Assembly (NCBI GenBank): GCA_903840265.1
Contig: CAIMFH010000155.1
Location: forward strand, 1-34,709
Length of the DNA: 34,709 nucleotides
Source: an uncultured Schlesneria sp.
Lineage (GTDB): Bacteria > Planctomycetota > Planctomycetia > Planctomycetales > Planctomycetaceae
Direction of reading: 5' to 3'
This document shows positions 1-8,623 of this stretch, in pieces. The position numbers were made by a program, and so were the translations under genes. The notes below the pieces were generated by a model, which was given only the letters and a program-made list of their open reading frames with translations, was not told the DNA's origin and ran no database searches. Numbering within the stretch: position 1 is the stretch's first letter; each line of letters begins with the position of its first letter.

Positions 1-70
1 GCCGCGCATTTGATTGTGATTCCATCGACACGCGCGGCTCGGCAGGAGCCTCGCCCGCCTCGCCCTCCCA
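1..70. repeat. Palindromic repeat family A, partial copy at window edge
   Basis: The core reads GGCTCGGCAGGAGCCTCGCC and is preceded by an apical stem (GCCGCGC paired with GCGCGGC). The same unit recurs at 1292-1352 (left arm), 1489-1549 (right arm) and 11769-11850 (near-complete palindrome). It continues beyond the left edge, so its full extent is unknown. Function is not known; such units are abundant between planctomycete genes. Confidence 0.8.
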
Positions 71-308
71 ATCATGAACACACTCTATTTCACGAGCAGA
101 ATCGCTCACGGCGATTTAGCGGCGCATCACTCGCCACAATTGCTTGTCTCGTGCTGCTTGTTTGAAGCGACTCTGGATGCGCCTTCACTGGATTCGTCGC
201 TCGACATTCTTCGCCAGCACGACCAGAATGGGCACGAATGCTGGGCGAATCGACTCGCGACGGTCATCTCAGTCGGATTCAGGAATGCCTTTCACGGAAG
301 GAAACCTC

Positions 309-1241
309 GTGCGAACACTCTCACTCCTCACATGCCTGATCATGTGTGTAGGATCATCTTGGGCCTATGGCCAGGACGATGGTGTCAGCGCTGGCGACCC
401 GACCGACGATCGGATTCGGCGACTGCTCGAAGAGCGTCAGAAGCGAGAAGGAGCGTTGGCGAAGCAACCGACGACATTGAATGGCGGCGAAACGGTCAAT
501 CCCGTGTTCCTCGAATCCATTCGAGACAACTCAATGGGGATTCGCTTTGAAGAACGCGACGCCTACTTCCGCATGCTGGAACTCGCCTGGCAGACGCCAC
601 TGTCGAAGCAAGAAGAGTTCGCTCAGAACTTCGCCGAGGCACGACGACAAAGCGATCCTCAATACGCCCGACGCAAGCCAACTGAGTTTCCGGTCGTCGT
701 CGATCTATTTCAACACCCGGACGATTACCGAGGCCGTCCGGTTTCGATTCGAGGCGTGATGCGGGCCCTGACCAAGATCGATCCGGGCAAGAACAATCGA
801 GAGATCGGCGAGGCTTATGAAGGCTGGGTCTTTACCGATGACAGCCAGGGAAACCCGGTCGTCGTCGTCTTTCTCAGTAAGCCCGAGGGACTGAAAGTCG
901 GTGGGGATCTCACCGAAGAAGTCCGTCTGACAGGCTACTTCATGAAGATGTACGGATATCAATCGCAAGAAAAAGCCCGCAAGGCCCCCCTGATCATGGC
1001 CGGAGCTGTCGAATGGCGAAAAGGCCCCGTGCCCTGGAGGGCCCAACCGCTCGGCGCGGAAGTCTATCTGGGCATCACCATGATCGTGTTCCTGCTCGGC
1101 TTCGTCTGGTGGCAGGGAAATCGCCGCGAGATGACCAGTGCCCTCCATCAAAGGGATGTCACTTTCAGCCAGTTCCCACCGATCGAATCACACTACGAAG
1201 CGCCAGTCGGATCGCACGCGACGGAGCCTCAGGATTCCTAG
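309..1241 (+). CDS. Secreted or membrane-anchored protein of unknown function
   Basis: I do not recognise a named family. The GTG at 309 is preferred because GGAAGGAA lies five bases upstream and the first ~22 residues (VRTLSLLTCLIMCVGSSWA) form a signal peptide or N-terminal anchor. An in-frame ATG at 285 is the alternative start. A charged, coiled-coil-like stretch (RIRRLLEERQKR) follows. A central domain (about residues 125-240) begins with FPVVVDLFQHPDDYRGRPV and has alternating beta-type hydrophobic residues, suggesting a small OB-like fold. Near the C-terminus is one transmembrane helix (YLGITMIVFLLGFVWW) followed by a basic, hydrophilic tail. The likely topology is a periplasmic domain tethered by the C-terminal helix. 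Neighbours give no functional hint: the next gene is purN, beyond 400 bases of repeats. Confidence 0.75.
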   Translation: MRTLSLLTCLIMCVGSSWAYGQDDGVSAGDPTDDRIRRLLEERQKREGALAKQPTTLNGGETVNPVFLESIRDNSMGIRFEERDAYFRMLELAWQTPLSKQEEFAQNFAEARRQSDPQYARRKPTEFPVVVDLFQHPDDYRGRPVSIRGVMRALTKIDPGKNNREIGEAYEGWVFTDDSQGNPVVVVFLSKPEGLKVGGDLTEEVRLTGYFMKMYGYQSQEKARKAPLIMAGAVEWRKGPVPWRAQPLGAEVYLGITMIVFLLGFVWWQGNRREMTSALHQRDVTFSQFPPIESHYEAPVGSHATEPQDS

Positions 1242-1245
1242 ATGG

Positions 1246-1285
1246 GGTGCCACGGTCTTGGAGTCTTCGACAAGGCCGTGTCTTC
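1246..1285 (+). repeat. Interspersed repeat family C (GGTGCCACGG...)
   Basis: A roughly 40-base unit starting GGTGCCACGG and containing GGAGTCTTCGACAAGGCCGT. Near-identical copies lie at 13408-13447 and 16960-16999. The ends can pair through CCACGG and CCGTG, giving a short hairpin. It begins five bases after the stop codon of the preceding gene, so it could act as a transcript-end structure, although no T-tract follows. Confidence 0.8.
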
Positions 1286-1291
1286 GTATTT

Positions 1292-1549
1292 TGGGAGGGT
1301 GAGGCTCCTGCCGAGCCGCGCATGTTATTGGGATTCCATCGACATGCGCGGATGATATTAGGTGTGGCACGTCCCTGAGTCTTCGAAGGGCGTGGTCTTG
1401 ACTGAGAGCGATTCCCACGCCCTTCACAAAGCTTCAGGGACGGGCCACACCAGGTGTTAGCGTTCATTAACTAACGAACTCCTTGGAAGCCGCGTATGTT
1501 ATTGTGATTCAATTAACATGCGCGGCTCGGCAGGAGCCTCGCCCTCCCA
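1292..1549. repeat. Family A palindrome halves flanking another repeat
   Basis: Bases 1292-1352 hold the left arm and apical part of repeat A (GGCTCCTGCCGAGCC). Bases 1489-1549 hold the apical part and right arm (GGCTCGGCAGGAGCC). Together they resemble one long palindrome split by about 136 bases, and the split segment contains a complete family B palindrome at 1361-1451. This accounts for most of the 402-base gap between the first gene and purN; I see no gene in it. The apparent reading frame upstream of purN (residues MRGSAGASPSQ) comes from repeat A. Confidence 0.75.
1361..1451. repeat. Full palindromic repeat family B
   Basis: The outer arms are GGTGTGGC and GCCACACC. Moving inwards, GTCCCTGA pairs with TCAGGGAC and GAAGGGCGTGG pairs with CCACGCCCTTC, around a loop of about 20 bases, so the unit can form a long imperfect hairpin. 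The first 34 bases from 1362 recur exactly at 19297-19330 between kdpA and kdpB. The centre of each arm carries GAGTCTTCGA, also found in the family C and D repeats. Confidence 0.8.
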
Positions 1550-1643
1550 ACCAATAACACAACAATTTCACGAGCAGAAGCGCGTTCCGTCATGTAAATT
1601 ACTCCGACGCGATTGCTCACTGAACTATGGACTCAAGAAAATT

Positions 1644-2306
1644 ATGGACGGCGTTCGACCTTTGCCCGTACCACTGAATCGCCCTCTCAGGTTGGCGGTA
1701 TTGATCTCCGGCGGCGGGACAACGCTGACGAATCTGGTAGCGCGGATCAACGCGGGATCTCTCAACGCACAAATCACCCTCGTCATCGCCAGCCGTCCCG
1801 ATTGTGGCGGTATTCAACGCGCAAAAGACGCTGGGGTGCCTTGCGAGATCGTCGTCCGAAAAGACTTTGCTTCCGTCCAGGAATTCAGCGATCGAATTTT
1901 CTCGCTTTGCCGCGAAGCCCAGATTGATCTGGTCGTTTGCGGCGGCTTCCTGGCACTGATCCGGATTCCAACCGACTTTCTCGGCCGCATCATCAACATC
2001 CATCCATCACTCATCCCCGCCTTTTCAGGCAAGGGATTTCACGGACACCACGTTCACGAAGCGGTGCTGAAACGCGGGGCTCGCATCAGCGGGTGTACCG
2101 TGCATTTCGTGGACGACGAATACGATCACGGCCCGATCATCGTGCAAAGGACTGTCCCCGTTGAGGACAATGATACCGCCGACTCCCTCGCCGCCCGAGT
2201 CTTCGCAGCCGAATGCGAAGCATTGCCTGAAGCGATTCAACTCTTCCAGTCCGGCATCCTGGTCATCGATGGAAGTCGCGTCCATCGCATCCCACCGACT
2301 GCATGA
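1644..2306 (+). CDS. purN: Phosphoribosylglycinamide formyltransferase (PurN-like)
   Basis: A 220-residue protein of the glycinamide ribonucleotide formyltransferase family, the third step of de novo purine synthesis (transfer of formyl from 10-formyltetrahydrofolate to GAR in the cytoplasm). The N-terminal nucleotide-binding loop reads RLAVLISGGGTTLTNL. The catalytic triad is visible: Asn and His in NIHPSLIPAFSGKG, and Asp in the VDDEYDHGPIIVQ segment. Length matches the family. The start is set at ATG 1644 because everything upstream in frame is repeat A translation. A poor ribosome-binding site (AAGAAAA) leaves the exact start slightly open. The SGGGTT loop differs from the usual SGxGSN, so a PurN paralogue with changed specificity is possible but less likely. 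Confidence 0.85.
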   Translation: MDGVRPLPVPLNRPLRLAVLISGGGTTLTNLVARINAGSLNAQITLVIASRPDCGGIQRAKDAGVPCEIVVRKDFASVQEFSDRIFSLCREAQIDLVVCGGFLALIRIPTDFLGRIINIHPSLIPAFSGKGFHGHHVHEAVLKRGARISGCTVHFVDDEYDHGPIIVQRTVPVEDNDTADSLAARVFAAECEALPEAIQLFQSGILVIDGSRVHRIPPTA

Positions 2307-2603
2307 GACGGACTCGCCGTTTCACCGAAGCGGCTGAACTCTGGACAAAAGTGACCTCTCATGGGTCCCCTCGGTCACATCCGTCCCATTCATTGGAATG
2401 AACGAACACCCTTCTTTAATCGCCAACTGATCCGGTTTCTGCGCCTGTAACGGTCGCGGAGTTTGGCAAATTTGAGTGCAAGATTCGAGTTTGAAGTTCC
2501 CTAAGCGATCAAACTTGGATTTTTGCCCTCCCTTCGTAAGTCTTCTGGGTTCCCCACGTTGAACTCTGGCCGATATCACCTGTAGAAGCCAATCACCAGA
2601 ATT

Positions 2604-2643
2604 CGTGACGGAATTTGACTGATATCGGTTGAATTCGGTCACG
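2604..2643. promoter_or_regulatory. Candidate operator upstream of the BMC regulator
   Basis: An inverted repeat with 12-base arms (CGTGACGGAATT at 2604-2615 and AATTCGGTCACG at 2632-2643) has one mismatch and a 16-base centre. It lies 85-124 bases before the deoR-type start. A second, smaller inverted repeat (CGAGTTTGA at 2486-2494, TCAAACTTG at 2509-2517) sits further upstream. The gap 2307-2727 has no other recognisable gene. The guess that the DeoR protein binds here rests only on symmetry and position. Confidence 0.45.
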
Positions 2644-2727
2644 CTTGCGGTATTTTGGGATAGATACGATGAGGCTGACTGGGAGTCGGTCTCGGGGACA
2701 ACCCGACCAAGGAAGTCGCCGGTGACC

Positions 2728-3531
2728 ATGTTACTCGATCAGCGCCGTGAATCTATACTGCAAGTAATAGAGCAGCAGGGGTTTGCGTCGCTTCAAGAGC
2801 TTGTCGGCCGGCTCGGGGCCAGTGAATCCACTGTTCGACGGGATTTGGAATATCTTGACGGAATCGGTCAGATTCGCCGCACACGCGGCGGAGCGGCATA
2901 TACCGGCGACTCGATCACTCCCTTCGAGGAGCGCGGCGCTGCCGCACTCCCCGAAAAGCAATGGATCGGTCGCGTCGTCGCGGACCTCATTCCCAACGGG
3001 GATACGATTCTTCTTGACGGTGGAACGACAACGTTGGAGGTGGCTAGGTGCCTAGTCGGCAAGTCGCTCCAGGTCGTGACCAACTCACTACCGATCGCGA
3101 ATCTGCTGGCTCATCTGCCAAGCATCGAATTGATTTTGATTGGTGGCTACCTGTACCCACGCACCGGAGTGGCCTTGGGCCCTCTGGCGACAGCAGCCTT
3201 GGCCGAACTGCATGTGCCAAGACTGATCATGGGGACGGGTGGGATCACCGAAAAGGGACTGTTCAACAGCAACTCGCTGCTGGTCGAGAGTGAGCGGCTG
3301 ATGTTGCAGGCCGCGGAAGAAGTTTGGGTGGTGGCTGACAGCAGTAAGTTCGGTAGATCGGCACTCGCCTACTTGTGCGAGTTGTCGAAGGTGACGCGAC
3401 TGATCGTCGACAGTGGTCTCAGCGACCATTGGCGAAACGTGATTCGCGCAGCCAACATCGAACTGATCCTGGTCGATGCCCCCGCCATGTCGGAATCAGA
3501 AGCCAACAGACCTGGGAAGCCTCAGCCATGA
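2728..3531 (+). CDS. DeoR-family transcriptional regulator of the microcompartment operon
   Basis: A 267-residue sugar-phosphate-sensing repressor type. The N-terminal winged helix (residues ~1-55) shows the DeoR signature: [13 protein letters not shown], then [15 protein letters not shown], then the wing IRRTRGGA. The C-terminal DeoRC domain (residues ~75-235) has the ligand-pocket motifs [31 protein letters not shown] and VADSSKFGR. Family members respond to phosphorylated sugars, which fits an operon ending in a sugar-phosphate aldolase. The ATG at 2728 has GGAAG at a long distance (12 bases); GTG at 2722 would place it better, so the start is open by two codons. The stop overlaps the pduL start by four bases (ATGA), so the regulator is translationally coupled to the enzymes it probably controls. 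Confidence 0.9.
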   Translation: MLLDQRRESILQVIEQQGFASLQELVGRLGASESTVRRDLEYLDGIGQIRRTRGGAAYTGDSITPFEERGAAALPEKQWIGRVVADLIPNGDTILLDGGTTTLEVARCLVGKSLQVVTNSLPIANLLAHLPSIELILIGGYLYPRTGVALGPLATAALAELHVPRLIMGTGGITEKGLFNSNSLLVESERLMLQAAEEVWVVADSSKFGRSALAYLCELSKVTRLIVDSGLSDHWRNVIRAANIELILVDAPAMSESEANRPGKPQP

Positions 3532-4232
3532 CGACCGCGTCGAGTCAATATAGTCGGACCGATATCGAACGAGTTGTGCGTTCGGTCTTGGAACAGCAAC
3601 TCAGTGGCAAGCCCGCCGCATCAACCCAGGGCCGGAACCCACTGGTCGTGAATATCTCTGCCCGCCACGTGCATCTCAGCGAAGAGCACGTCGAAATCCT
3701 GTTCGGCAAAGGGGCGACGCTCGAACCGATGAAGTGGCTCTATCAGGACGGATACTTCGCCGCCAAACAAACCGTCATGGTCGTGGGACCACGCAAGCGA
3801 ATGTTGCCCGACGTTCGCGTTCTCGGACCTTGCCGCCCCTCACAGGTTGAGTTGGCGTTCACGGATTCAATTTCCTTGGGGATCGATACCCCGATTCGAA
3901 TCAGCGGCGATCACCACGACACACCAGGTTGTGTGCTCGTCGGCCCTGCCGGCGTCGTCGAGCTGAAGTCAGGTGTGATTCGAGCCATGCGGCACGTGCA
4001 TATGGGCCCCGCGGATCTCGAGCAGTACGGCGTGAAGAATGGCGACCTGATGCATCTGCGAATCGTCTCGCCCGGTTGTACGACTGTCCTCGAAGACCTT
4101 GCAGTGCGATTTGACCCCAAGGTGAAGCTCGAAGTTCACTTGGACACCGATGAAGGAAATGCAGTCAATCTTCCGGCCGCAACCTCAGTAGAGCTGATTA
4201 CGCCACATGCCTGTGGCTGCCAGACTCACTGA
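3528..4232 (+). CDS. pduL: PduL-type phosphotransacylase (phosphate propanoyltransferase-like)
   Basis: A 234-residue metal-dependent enzyme exchanging CoA for phosphate on an acyl-CoA; here probably lactyl-CoA or propionyl-CoA made by the downstream aldehyde dehydrogenase, giving acyl phosphate and free CoA inside the shell. Two tandem PduL domains each carry a metal-binding His cluster: [13 protein letters not shown] (about residue 40) and [19 protein letters not shown] (about residue 150). A third His pair occurs in [10 protein letters not shown]. The N-terminus has an amphipathic helix ([14 protein letters not shown]) separated from the domain by a Ser/Ala/Gln-rich linker, typical of an encapsulation peptide. 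The start at ATG 3528 overlaps the regulator stop. The C-terminus ends Cys-rich (HACGCQTH), which I cannot explain. Confidence 0.95.
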   Translation: MTTASSQYSRTDIERVVRSVLEQQLSGKPAASTQGRNPLVVNISARHVHLSEEHVEILFGKGATLEPMKWLYQDGYFAAKQTVMVVGPRKRMLPDVRVLGPCRPSQVELAFTDSISLGIDTPIRISGDHHDTPGCVLVGPAGVVELKSGVIRAMRHVHMGPADLEQYGVKNGDLMHLRIVSPGCTTVLEDLAVRFDPKVKLEVHLDTDEGNAVNLPAATSVELITPHACGCQTH

Positions 4233-4408
4233 GGTACTGCCGATCTGTCGAGAACTAACAGACACAACCGTTAACAATCGCTTGGCTCGTTGGGAGCCTC
4301 GCTCTCCCCGATGCCGGGAGTCGTATTTGGGGCATCGCGGCTTGCCGACCGCGAGACACGTCCATGAGGCAACAACTGTTTCAATTTCTTACTGATGGGG
4401 AACCTACT

Positions 4409-4708
4409 ATGGCGAGTGAAGCGTTGGGAATGTTGGAATGCAAAGGCCTGGTTTGCCTGATCGAAGGCGTCGACGCGATGTTGAAGTCCGCCAACGTCCG
4501 GATGATCGGTTGGGACAAGGTCGGTAGTGGTTTGGTGACCGCGTTCGTTGTCGGCGACGTTGCTGCCGTGAAGGCTGCAATCGACGCCGGTGCCAGCGCT
4601 GCCAGCAAGATTGGTGAAGTCCTCAGCGTGCAGGTGATTCCTCGACCACACGAAGAATTGGCCTCAGTTCTGCCTAAGCCAAAGACCAGCAGCACGACTC
4701 TGGCCTAG
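4409..4708 (+). CDS. BMC-H shell protein, canonical GSG pore
   Basis: A 99-residue bacterial microcompartment domain protein (Pfam BMC family) expected to form cyclic hexamers tiling the shell facets. It starts [14 protein letters not shown], the standard first strand, and contains the pore loop KVGSGLV and the conserved [13 protein letters not shown] helix. The [10 protein letters not shown] tail after the fold is hydrophilic. ATG 4409 follows GGGGAA at suitable spacing; an upstream in-frame ATG at 4364 would add 15 atypical residues and is not preferred. The 176-base gap before it holds only a weak hairpin (TCGCGG/CCGCGA near 4336-4355). It is followed after 31 bases by a second BMC-H gene. 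Confidence 0.96.
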   Translation: MASEALGMLECKGLVCLIEGVDAMLKSANVRMIGWDKVGSGLVTAFVVGDVAAVKAAIDAGASAASKIGEVLSVQVIPRPHEELASVLPKPKTSSTTLA

Positions 4709-4739
4709 TCCTAGTTCTGCGTGATGTGAGAAACCGGAA

Positions 4740-5213
4740 ATGGCCAAACGCGCACCCAGCAAGCCGAGTCGACCGACGACCCGACCTGCCAAGAAAGCCC
4801 CGCCGACAGTCACACCTCGAGCGACTGTTCGACCAAGAACACCGCGAGTCGTGCCGGTTGCCGCTGTGGCCGTGACGATTGTCCCGCCGGTGGAAGTACT
4901 CGCGCCAGTCATCATTGAACCTCCTAAGCTTACTGAAAGACCTTTCATGAACGAAGCACTGGGACTGTTGGAGACCAAGGGCCTGGTCGCGCAGATCGAA
5001 GCTGCCGACGCAATGCTCAAGGCCGCCAACGTAACGTTGGTCAAGCAAATCCAAATCGGTGGTGCCTACATTACCACCGTGATCCGTGGCGACGTCGGCT
5101 CGGTTCGCGCCGCTGTCGATGCTGGCTCAGCCGCCGCTTCCAAGGTTGGTGAACTCGTGAGTGCTCACGTGATCGCCCGCCCTGACAAGAGCCTGTTGGA
5201 ACAGTTCATCTAG
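4740..5213 (+). CDS. BMC-H shell protein with a long cationic N-terminal extension
   Basis: A 157-residue protein. Residues ~70-157 are a BMC domain ([13 protein letters not shown] to [12 protein letters not shown]). Residues 1-35 are dominated by Lys, Arg, Pro and Thr ([20 protein letters not shown]), followed by a Val/Pro/Ala-rich stretch, so the extension is probably disordered or extended. The pore loop is QIGGAYI rather than the GSG of the neighbouring hexamer, suggesting different metabolite selectivity. The extension keeps an open frame with coding-like composition. An internal ATG at 4948 with GAAAGA upstream could also give a short, extension-free form. The role of the tail (shell-cargo contact, nucleic acid or surface binding) is unknown. 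Confidence 0.93.
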   Translation: MAKRAPSKPSRPTTRPAKKAPPTVTPRATVRPRTPRVVPVAAVAVTIVPPVEVLAPVIIEPPKLTERPFMNEALGLLETKGLVAQIEAADAMLKAANVTLVKQIQIGGAYITTVIRGDVGSVRAAVDAGSAAASKVGELVSAHVIARPDKSLLEQFI

Positions 5214-5269
5214 TTGTCGGCCAGCCTCACCGCTGTTCGGCGACTGCACACCTGGAATGGAATCTCGCC

Positions 5270-6463
5270 ATGAAGGTTCTCGTTGCAAATCTCGGATCGA
5301 CAAGCTTCAAGTACCGACTGTACGATCTCCCGTCAGAGGCTCAGTTGGCACGAGGTGGCATTGACCGCATTGGTCAAAGCCCAAGTGCCTGCTTTGTCGA
5401 GATCAACGGCCGCCGCGAAGAATCGACTCAGAGTATCGCTGACCACGCAGCAGCGGTGCAGATCTGTCTCGATCAGTTGACGCATCCCGAATACGGTTGC
5501 ATCAAGTCGGTCAGTGAAGTCGCAGCGATTGGCTTCAAGGCGGTCTTCGCAGGCAACCTGAGCGGAGTGCGCATCGTTGATGATGCACTCCTGGCCAAGA
5601 TGGAGGACTTGTCCGACATCGCGCCGGCTCACAATCCAATGTACGCGAAAGCCATGCGGCAACTGCGGGCAGCGTTCCCACAGATTCCGCTCGTGGCGGC
5701 ATTGGAAACCGCCTTCCACGACACGATTCCGCCCGAAAACAAGCTGTACGCCATTCCCCTGGAATGGTCCGAGGAATACGAAGTTAAGCGTTGGGGATTC
5801 CACGGCGCCAGCCATCGATTCCTCAATACGCGGATCGCTCAGCTTCTCGGAAACAACGATCTGCGAGTGATCACGTGTCACCTCGGCGGCAGCAATTCGC
5901 TGTGCGCGGCTCGTGCCGGAAAGTCACAAGCCACCAGCATGGGGATGAGCCCGCAGACGGGACTGTTGCAAAACAATCGCGTCGGCGACTTTGACGTGTT
6001 CGCATTGCCGATCTTGCTGCGCAAGACCGGTAAGACGCTCGCGCAGATTCTGGAAGATCTGTCTACCAAGGCTGGTCTGCTGGGAGTGAGCGGTCTCAGT
6101 CAAGATGCGCGGGATGTTGAAGAGGCGGCTGCCAAAGGGAACGCCCGAGCCCAACTTGCGTTGGACGTTTTCATCTCGTCGATCCGACAATACTTGGGAG
6201 CTTATCTCACGGTGTTGGGTGGTGCTGACGTGATCATCTTCAGTGGTGGAATCGGCGAAAACAGCCAGGTGGTTCGCTCCGGAGTCTGCCGCAACATGGG
6301 CTGGGCCGGAATCGTCCTCGACGAAGCCAAAAACAGTTCGCTGCCACGTGGGTCGGAAGCTCGTCTATCCACAGATAACAGCAAGACCCAAATTTGGGTT
6401 GTTCCAACGAATGAAGAAATTGTCGTAGCCCGACAAACCGCCGAAGCGTTGGGGGCCAAATAA
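5270..6463 (+). CDS. ackA: Acetate kinase family protein with altered active site
   Basis: A 397-residue ASKHA-fold kinase, expected to turn the acyl phosphate made by PduL into a carboxylic acid plus ATP. Conserved features: [10 protein letters not shown] (phosphate-1 loop), [28 protein letters not shown] (catalytic Arg), SGGIGENS and TNEEIVVA. Two catalytic positions differ from the textbook enzyme: the usual FDTAFH is LETAFH (Asp to Glu, residue ~146), and the usual GHRVVHGG is GFKAVFAGN (Arg to Lys, residue ~90, with both His lost). No encapsulation tag is visible, so it may work outside the shell. ATG 5270 lies 56 bases after the BMC-H stop, and the stop overlaps the next gene (TAATG). 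The microcompartment-specific substrate may be lactyl or propionyl phosphate. Confidence 0.9.
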   Translation: MKVLVANLGSTSFKYRLYDLPSEAQLARGGIDRIGQSPSACFVEINGRREESTQSIADHAAAVQICLDQLTHPEYGCIKSVSEVAAIGFKAVFAGNLSGVRIVDDALLAKMEDLSDIAPAHNPMYAKAMRQLRAAFPQIPLVAALETAFHDTIPPENKLYAIPLEWSEEYEVKRWGFHGASHRFLNTRIAQLLGNNDLRVITCHLGGSNSLCAARAGKSQATSMGMSPQTGLLQNNRVGDFDVFALPILLRKTGKTLAQILEDLSTKAGLLGVSGLSQDARDVEEAAAKGNARAQLALDVFISSIRQYLGAYLTVLGGADVIIFSGGIGENSQVVRSGVCRNMGWAGIVLDEAKNSSLPRGSEARLSTDNSKTQIWVVPTNEEIVVARQTAEALGAK

Positions 6464-6792
6464 TGTTTCTTGCACGGGTGACAGGTAGCGTCGTCGCGAC
6501 TCAAAAAGTCGACGCCATGGTCGGGCAGAAGTTGCTCATCGTTGAACCATTGCGCGTCAACGAGAAGGACCAGTCGGGATTGGTTTCTACGGGACGAACT
6601 TTTATCTGCGTCGACACTGTGGGAGCAGGCGAAGGTGAAGTGGTGATGATCGTGCAGGGGTCAAGTGCTCGCTTTACTCCACAAACGAAACCACTGCCGA
6701 TCGACTGTGCCATTATCGGAATTGTGGATTCAGTTCACCTCGGTCCCAAATCGATCTTTAGCGCAAAAGAATCGCAGGCGAGCGGTAAGTAA
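6463..6792 (+). CDS. BMC-P pentameric shell vertex protein (EutN/CcmL family), copy 1
   Basis: A 109-residue member of the EutN/CcmL family, which forms pentamers capping the shell vertices. The hallmark first strand [16 protein letters not shown] is followed by GQKLLIVEPL, the turn VDTVGAGEGEVVMIVQGSSA and IIGIVDSV near the end. The start overlaps the ackA stop (TAATG), so the two are translationally coupled. The C-terminal tail (SIFSAKESQASGK) extends past the usual fold. It is one of three different BMC-P genes here. Confidence 0.95.
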   Translation: MFLARVTGSVVATQKVDAMVGQKLLIVEPLRVNEKDQSGLVSTGRTFICVDTVGAGEGEVVMIVQGSSARFTPQTKPLPIDCAIIGIVDSVHLGPKSIFSAKESQASGK

Positions 6793-6857
6793 GTTCACCG
6801 CCTCGCAGAACATAGACCAAACACAAACGACAAACTCGATTGCAGAGATCCGACACC

Positions 6858-8276
6858 ATGCAAGCCAATGCTGACGCGATTCGCCAGGTCGTCCAAGAAG
6901 TTCTTGCTCAACTGGGAAAGTCACCAAAGTCCAACTCTGCACCCAAAGACGGTGACTGGGGTGTCTTCCAGTCGGTCGATCAGGCCGTCGCGGCCGCGAA
7001 CGACGCCTTCAAGAAACTCAGCCAATCGCCTTTGTCCGACCGAGCCAAAGCAATCGAATGCGTCCGACAGATCTGCGACGAGCAGGCTGAAGAACTGGGA
7101 ACGCTCGAGTTCGAAGAAACCAAGATCGGACGCCTCGATCACAAGATCGAAAAGCTGAAGATCATCAAGCTGGTCCCCGGTGTCGAATTCATGCGGACCG
7201 ATGCCGTCAGCGGCGATCATGGACTGTCCATCACCGAATACGCTCCCTTCGGCGTCATCGGCGCGATCACTCCGGTCACGCACTCGCTACCAACACTGGC
7301 GGGTAACGTCATCAACATGGTCGCCGGTGGAAACACCATGGTCGTCAATCCTCACCCCAGCGGGGCCCGCATCGCCTGCGAAGGTGTCCGCCGCTTCAAC
7401 AAAGCCATCTACAAGGCGACTGGCCTCGAAAACCTGATCACGATCATCGAGAAGCCAACGCTCGACACTGCCGCCGCCATTTTCGGACATCGTGGCGTGA
7501 AGCTGCTGTGCGTCACCGGCGGACCGGCGGTGGCTCGCGCTGCGATGGAAAGTCGTAAGAAAGCGATCGTCGCTGGACCTGGGAACCCACCCGTCGTCGT
7601 CGACGAAACTGCCTGCCTGGAAAACACGGCCTCTTCGATCGTGAAGGGCGCAGCCTACGACAATAACCTGCTTTGCATCGGTGAAAAAGAAGTCTTCGCC
7701 GTCGAGCAGATCTTCGATGACCTGATGGACACGATGCCAAAGCATGGCGGCTATCGCCTGAACGCTCGCGAGATCGATGCCCTGACGAAACTGGCGTTCA
7801 CTCCACCGACAAAGCCTGGCGATCACTATCACTTGAATCGCGATCTGGTTGGTCTGGATGCTTCGAAACTCGCCGAAATGATCGGAGTTCGCGTTCCCGC
7901 CGGCACTCAATTGCTGTACGGCGAAACCGACACGACGAACCCCTACGTTCCCGAAGAACAGATGATGCCGTTCGTGCCATTTGTTCGCTGCAAGAACTTC
8001 GCACACGGGGTCGAACTGGCTCTCGAATTCGAGCACGGCTTCCGTCACACCAGCCTGATTCATTCGCGAAACGTGCGTCACATGACTCGCATGGGTCGCG
8101 AAATGGACACCACGCTGTTCATCAAGAACGGTCCTTCGATGGCCGGTCTCGGTTTAGGTGGCCAAGGGTACCTCAGCTTCAGTATCGCCACGCCGACCGG
8201 CGAAGGGGTGACGAACCCAATGACGTTCACTCGTCAGCGACGCTGTGTGCTGGTCGACGATCTGCGAGTGATCTGA
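6858..8276 (+). CDS. CoA-acylating aldehyde dehydrogenase (PduP-like), microcompartment cargo
   Basis: A 472-residue enzyme of the PduP/EutE branch, oxidising an aldehyde (in this locus type probably lactaldehyde) with NAD and CoA to acyl-CoA. The N-terminal helix [15 protein letters not shown] plus a Ser/Pro-rich linker is an encapsulation peptide. The catalytic domain then begins with [18 protein letters not shown]. The cofactor region [12 protein letters not shown] and the nucleophile Cys in [11 protein letters not shown] (residue ~273) are present. HTSLIHSRN and [17 protein letters not shown] near the end are typical of PduP-like enzymes. ATG 6858 is chosen over the upstream in-frame TTG at 6840 because the tag starts immediately after it. 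It lies between two BMC-P genes. Confidence 0.95.
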   Translation: MQANADAIRQVVQEVLAQLGKSPKSNSAPKDGDWGVFQSVDQAVAAANDAFKKLSQSPLSDRAKAIECVRQICDEQAEELGTLEFEETKIGRLDHKIEKLKIIKLVPGVEFMRTDAVSGDHGLSITEYAPFGVIGAITPVTHSLPTLAGNVINMVAGGNTMVVNPHPSGARIACEGVRRFNKAIYKATGLENLITIIEKPTLDTAAAIFGHRGVKLLCVTGGPAVARAAMESRKKAIVAGPGNPPVVVDETACLENTASSIVKGAAYDNNLLCIGEKEVFAVEQIFDDLMDTMPKHGGYRLNAREIDALTKLAFTPPTKPGDHYHLNRDLVGLDASKLAEMIGVRVPAGTQLLYGETDTTNPYVPEEQMMPFVPFVRCKNFAHGVELALEFEHGFRHTSLIHSRNVRHMTRMGREMDTTLFIKNGPSMAGLGLGGQGYLSFSIATPTGEGVTNPMTFTRQRRCVLVDDLRVI

Positions 8277-8325
8277 TTGCTCACGCAAATACCAAGTTCC
8301 AGTTGAAGTTCTCAGTTGGTGAATC

Positions 8326-8580
8326 ATGCAGTTCGCAAAAGTCGTTGGACGAGCCACCGCGACGGTCAAACATCCCACCCTGAAAGGGTGGCGGATGTTG
8401 GTCGTGCAGCCGTTGGGTCCCGGCGGAGTAGCGGACGGAGCACCTCAGCTGGTGATCGATAACCAGGGTGGTGGAATTGGCGACACGGTGATTATCTCGT
8501 CCGACGGCAAGGCCGCACGTGAGATGGTGGGGGCTGATACAACCCCGGCTCGCTGGCACGTGATGGGAATCGTGGACTGA
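8326..8580 (+). CDS. BMC-P pentameric shell vertex protein, copy 2
   Basis: An 84-residue EutN/CcmL-type protein, the shortest of the three pentamer genes. Seen: MQFAKVVGRATATVKHPTL (first strand and loop), WRMLVVQPL, the turn VIDNQGGGIGDTVIISSDG and the ending HVMGIVD. No terminal extensions are present, so this is probably a minimal vertex protein. It starts 49 bases after the aldehyde dehydrogenase stop. Confidence 0.95.
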   Translation: MQFAKVVGRATATVKHPTLKGWRMLVVQPLGPGGVADGAPQLVIDNQGGGIGDTVIISSDGKAAREMVGADTTPARWHVMGIVD

Positions 8581-8623
8581 AGTTGACAACGCAGACCAAC
8601 CGGTCTCGCGAAAGGGAATCGTA

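Noticed and set aside
74-550. Plus-strand frame overlapping the first gene in another phase
   Set aside because: Its translation is low in hydrophobic pattern, begins in a repeat and competes with a frame having a signal peptide and membrane helix.
2322-2729. Minus-strand frame of 135 codons upstream of the DeoR gene
   Set aside because: It covers the candidate operator region, has no domain and shows no ribosome site.
7287-8081. Minus-strand frame of 264 codons opposite the aldehyde dehydrogenase
   Set aside because: Shadow of the coding strand; no domain, no suitable start.
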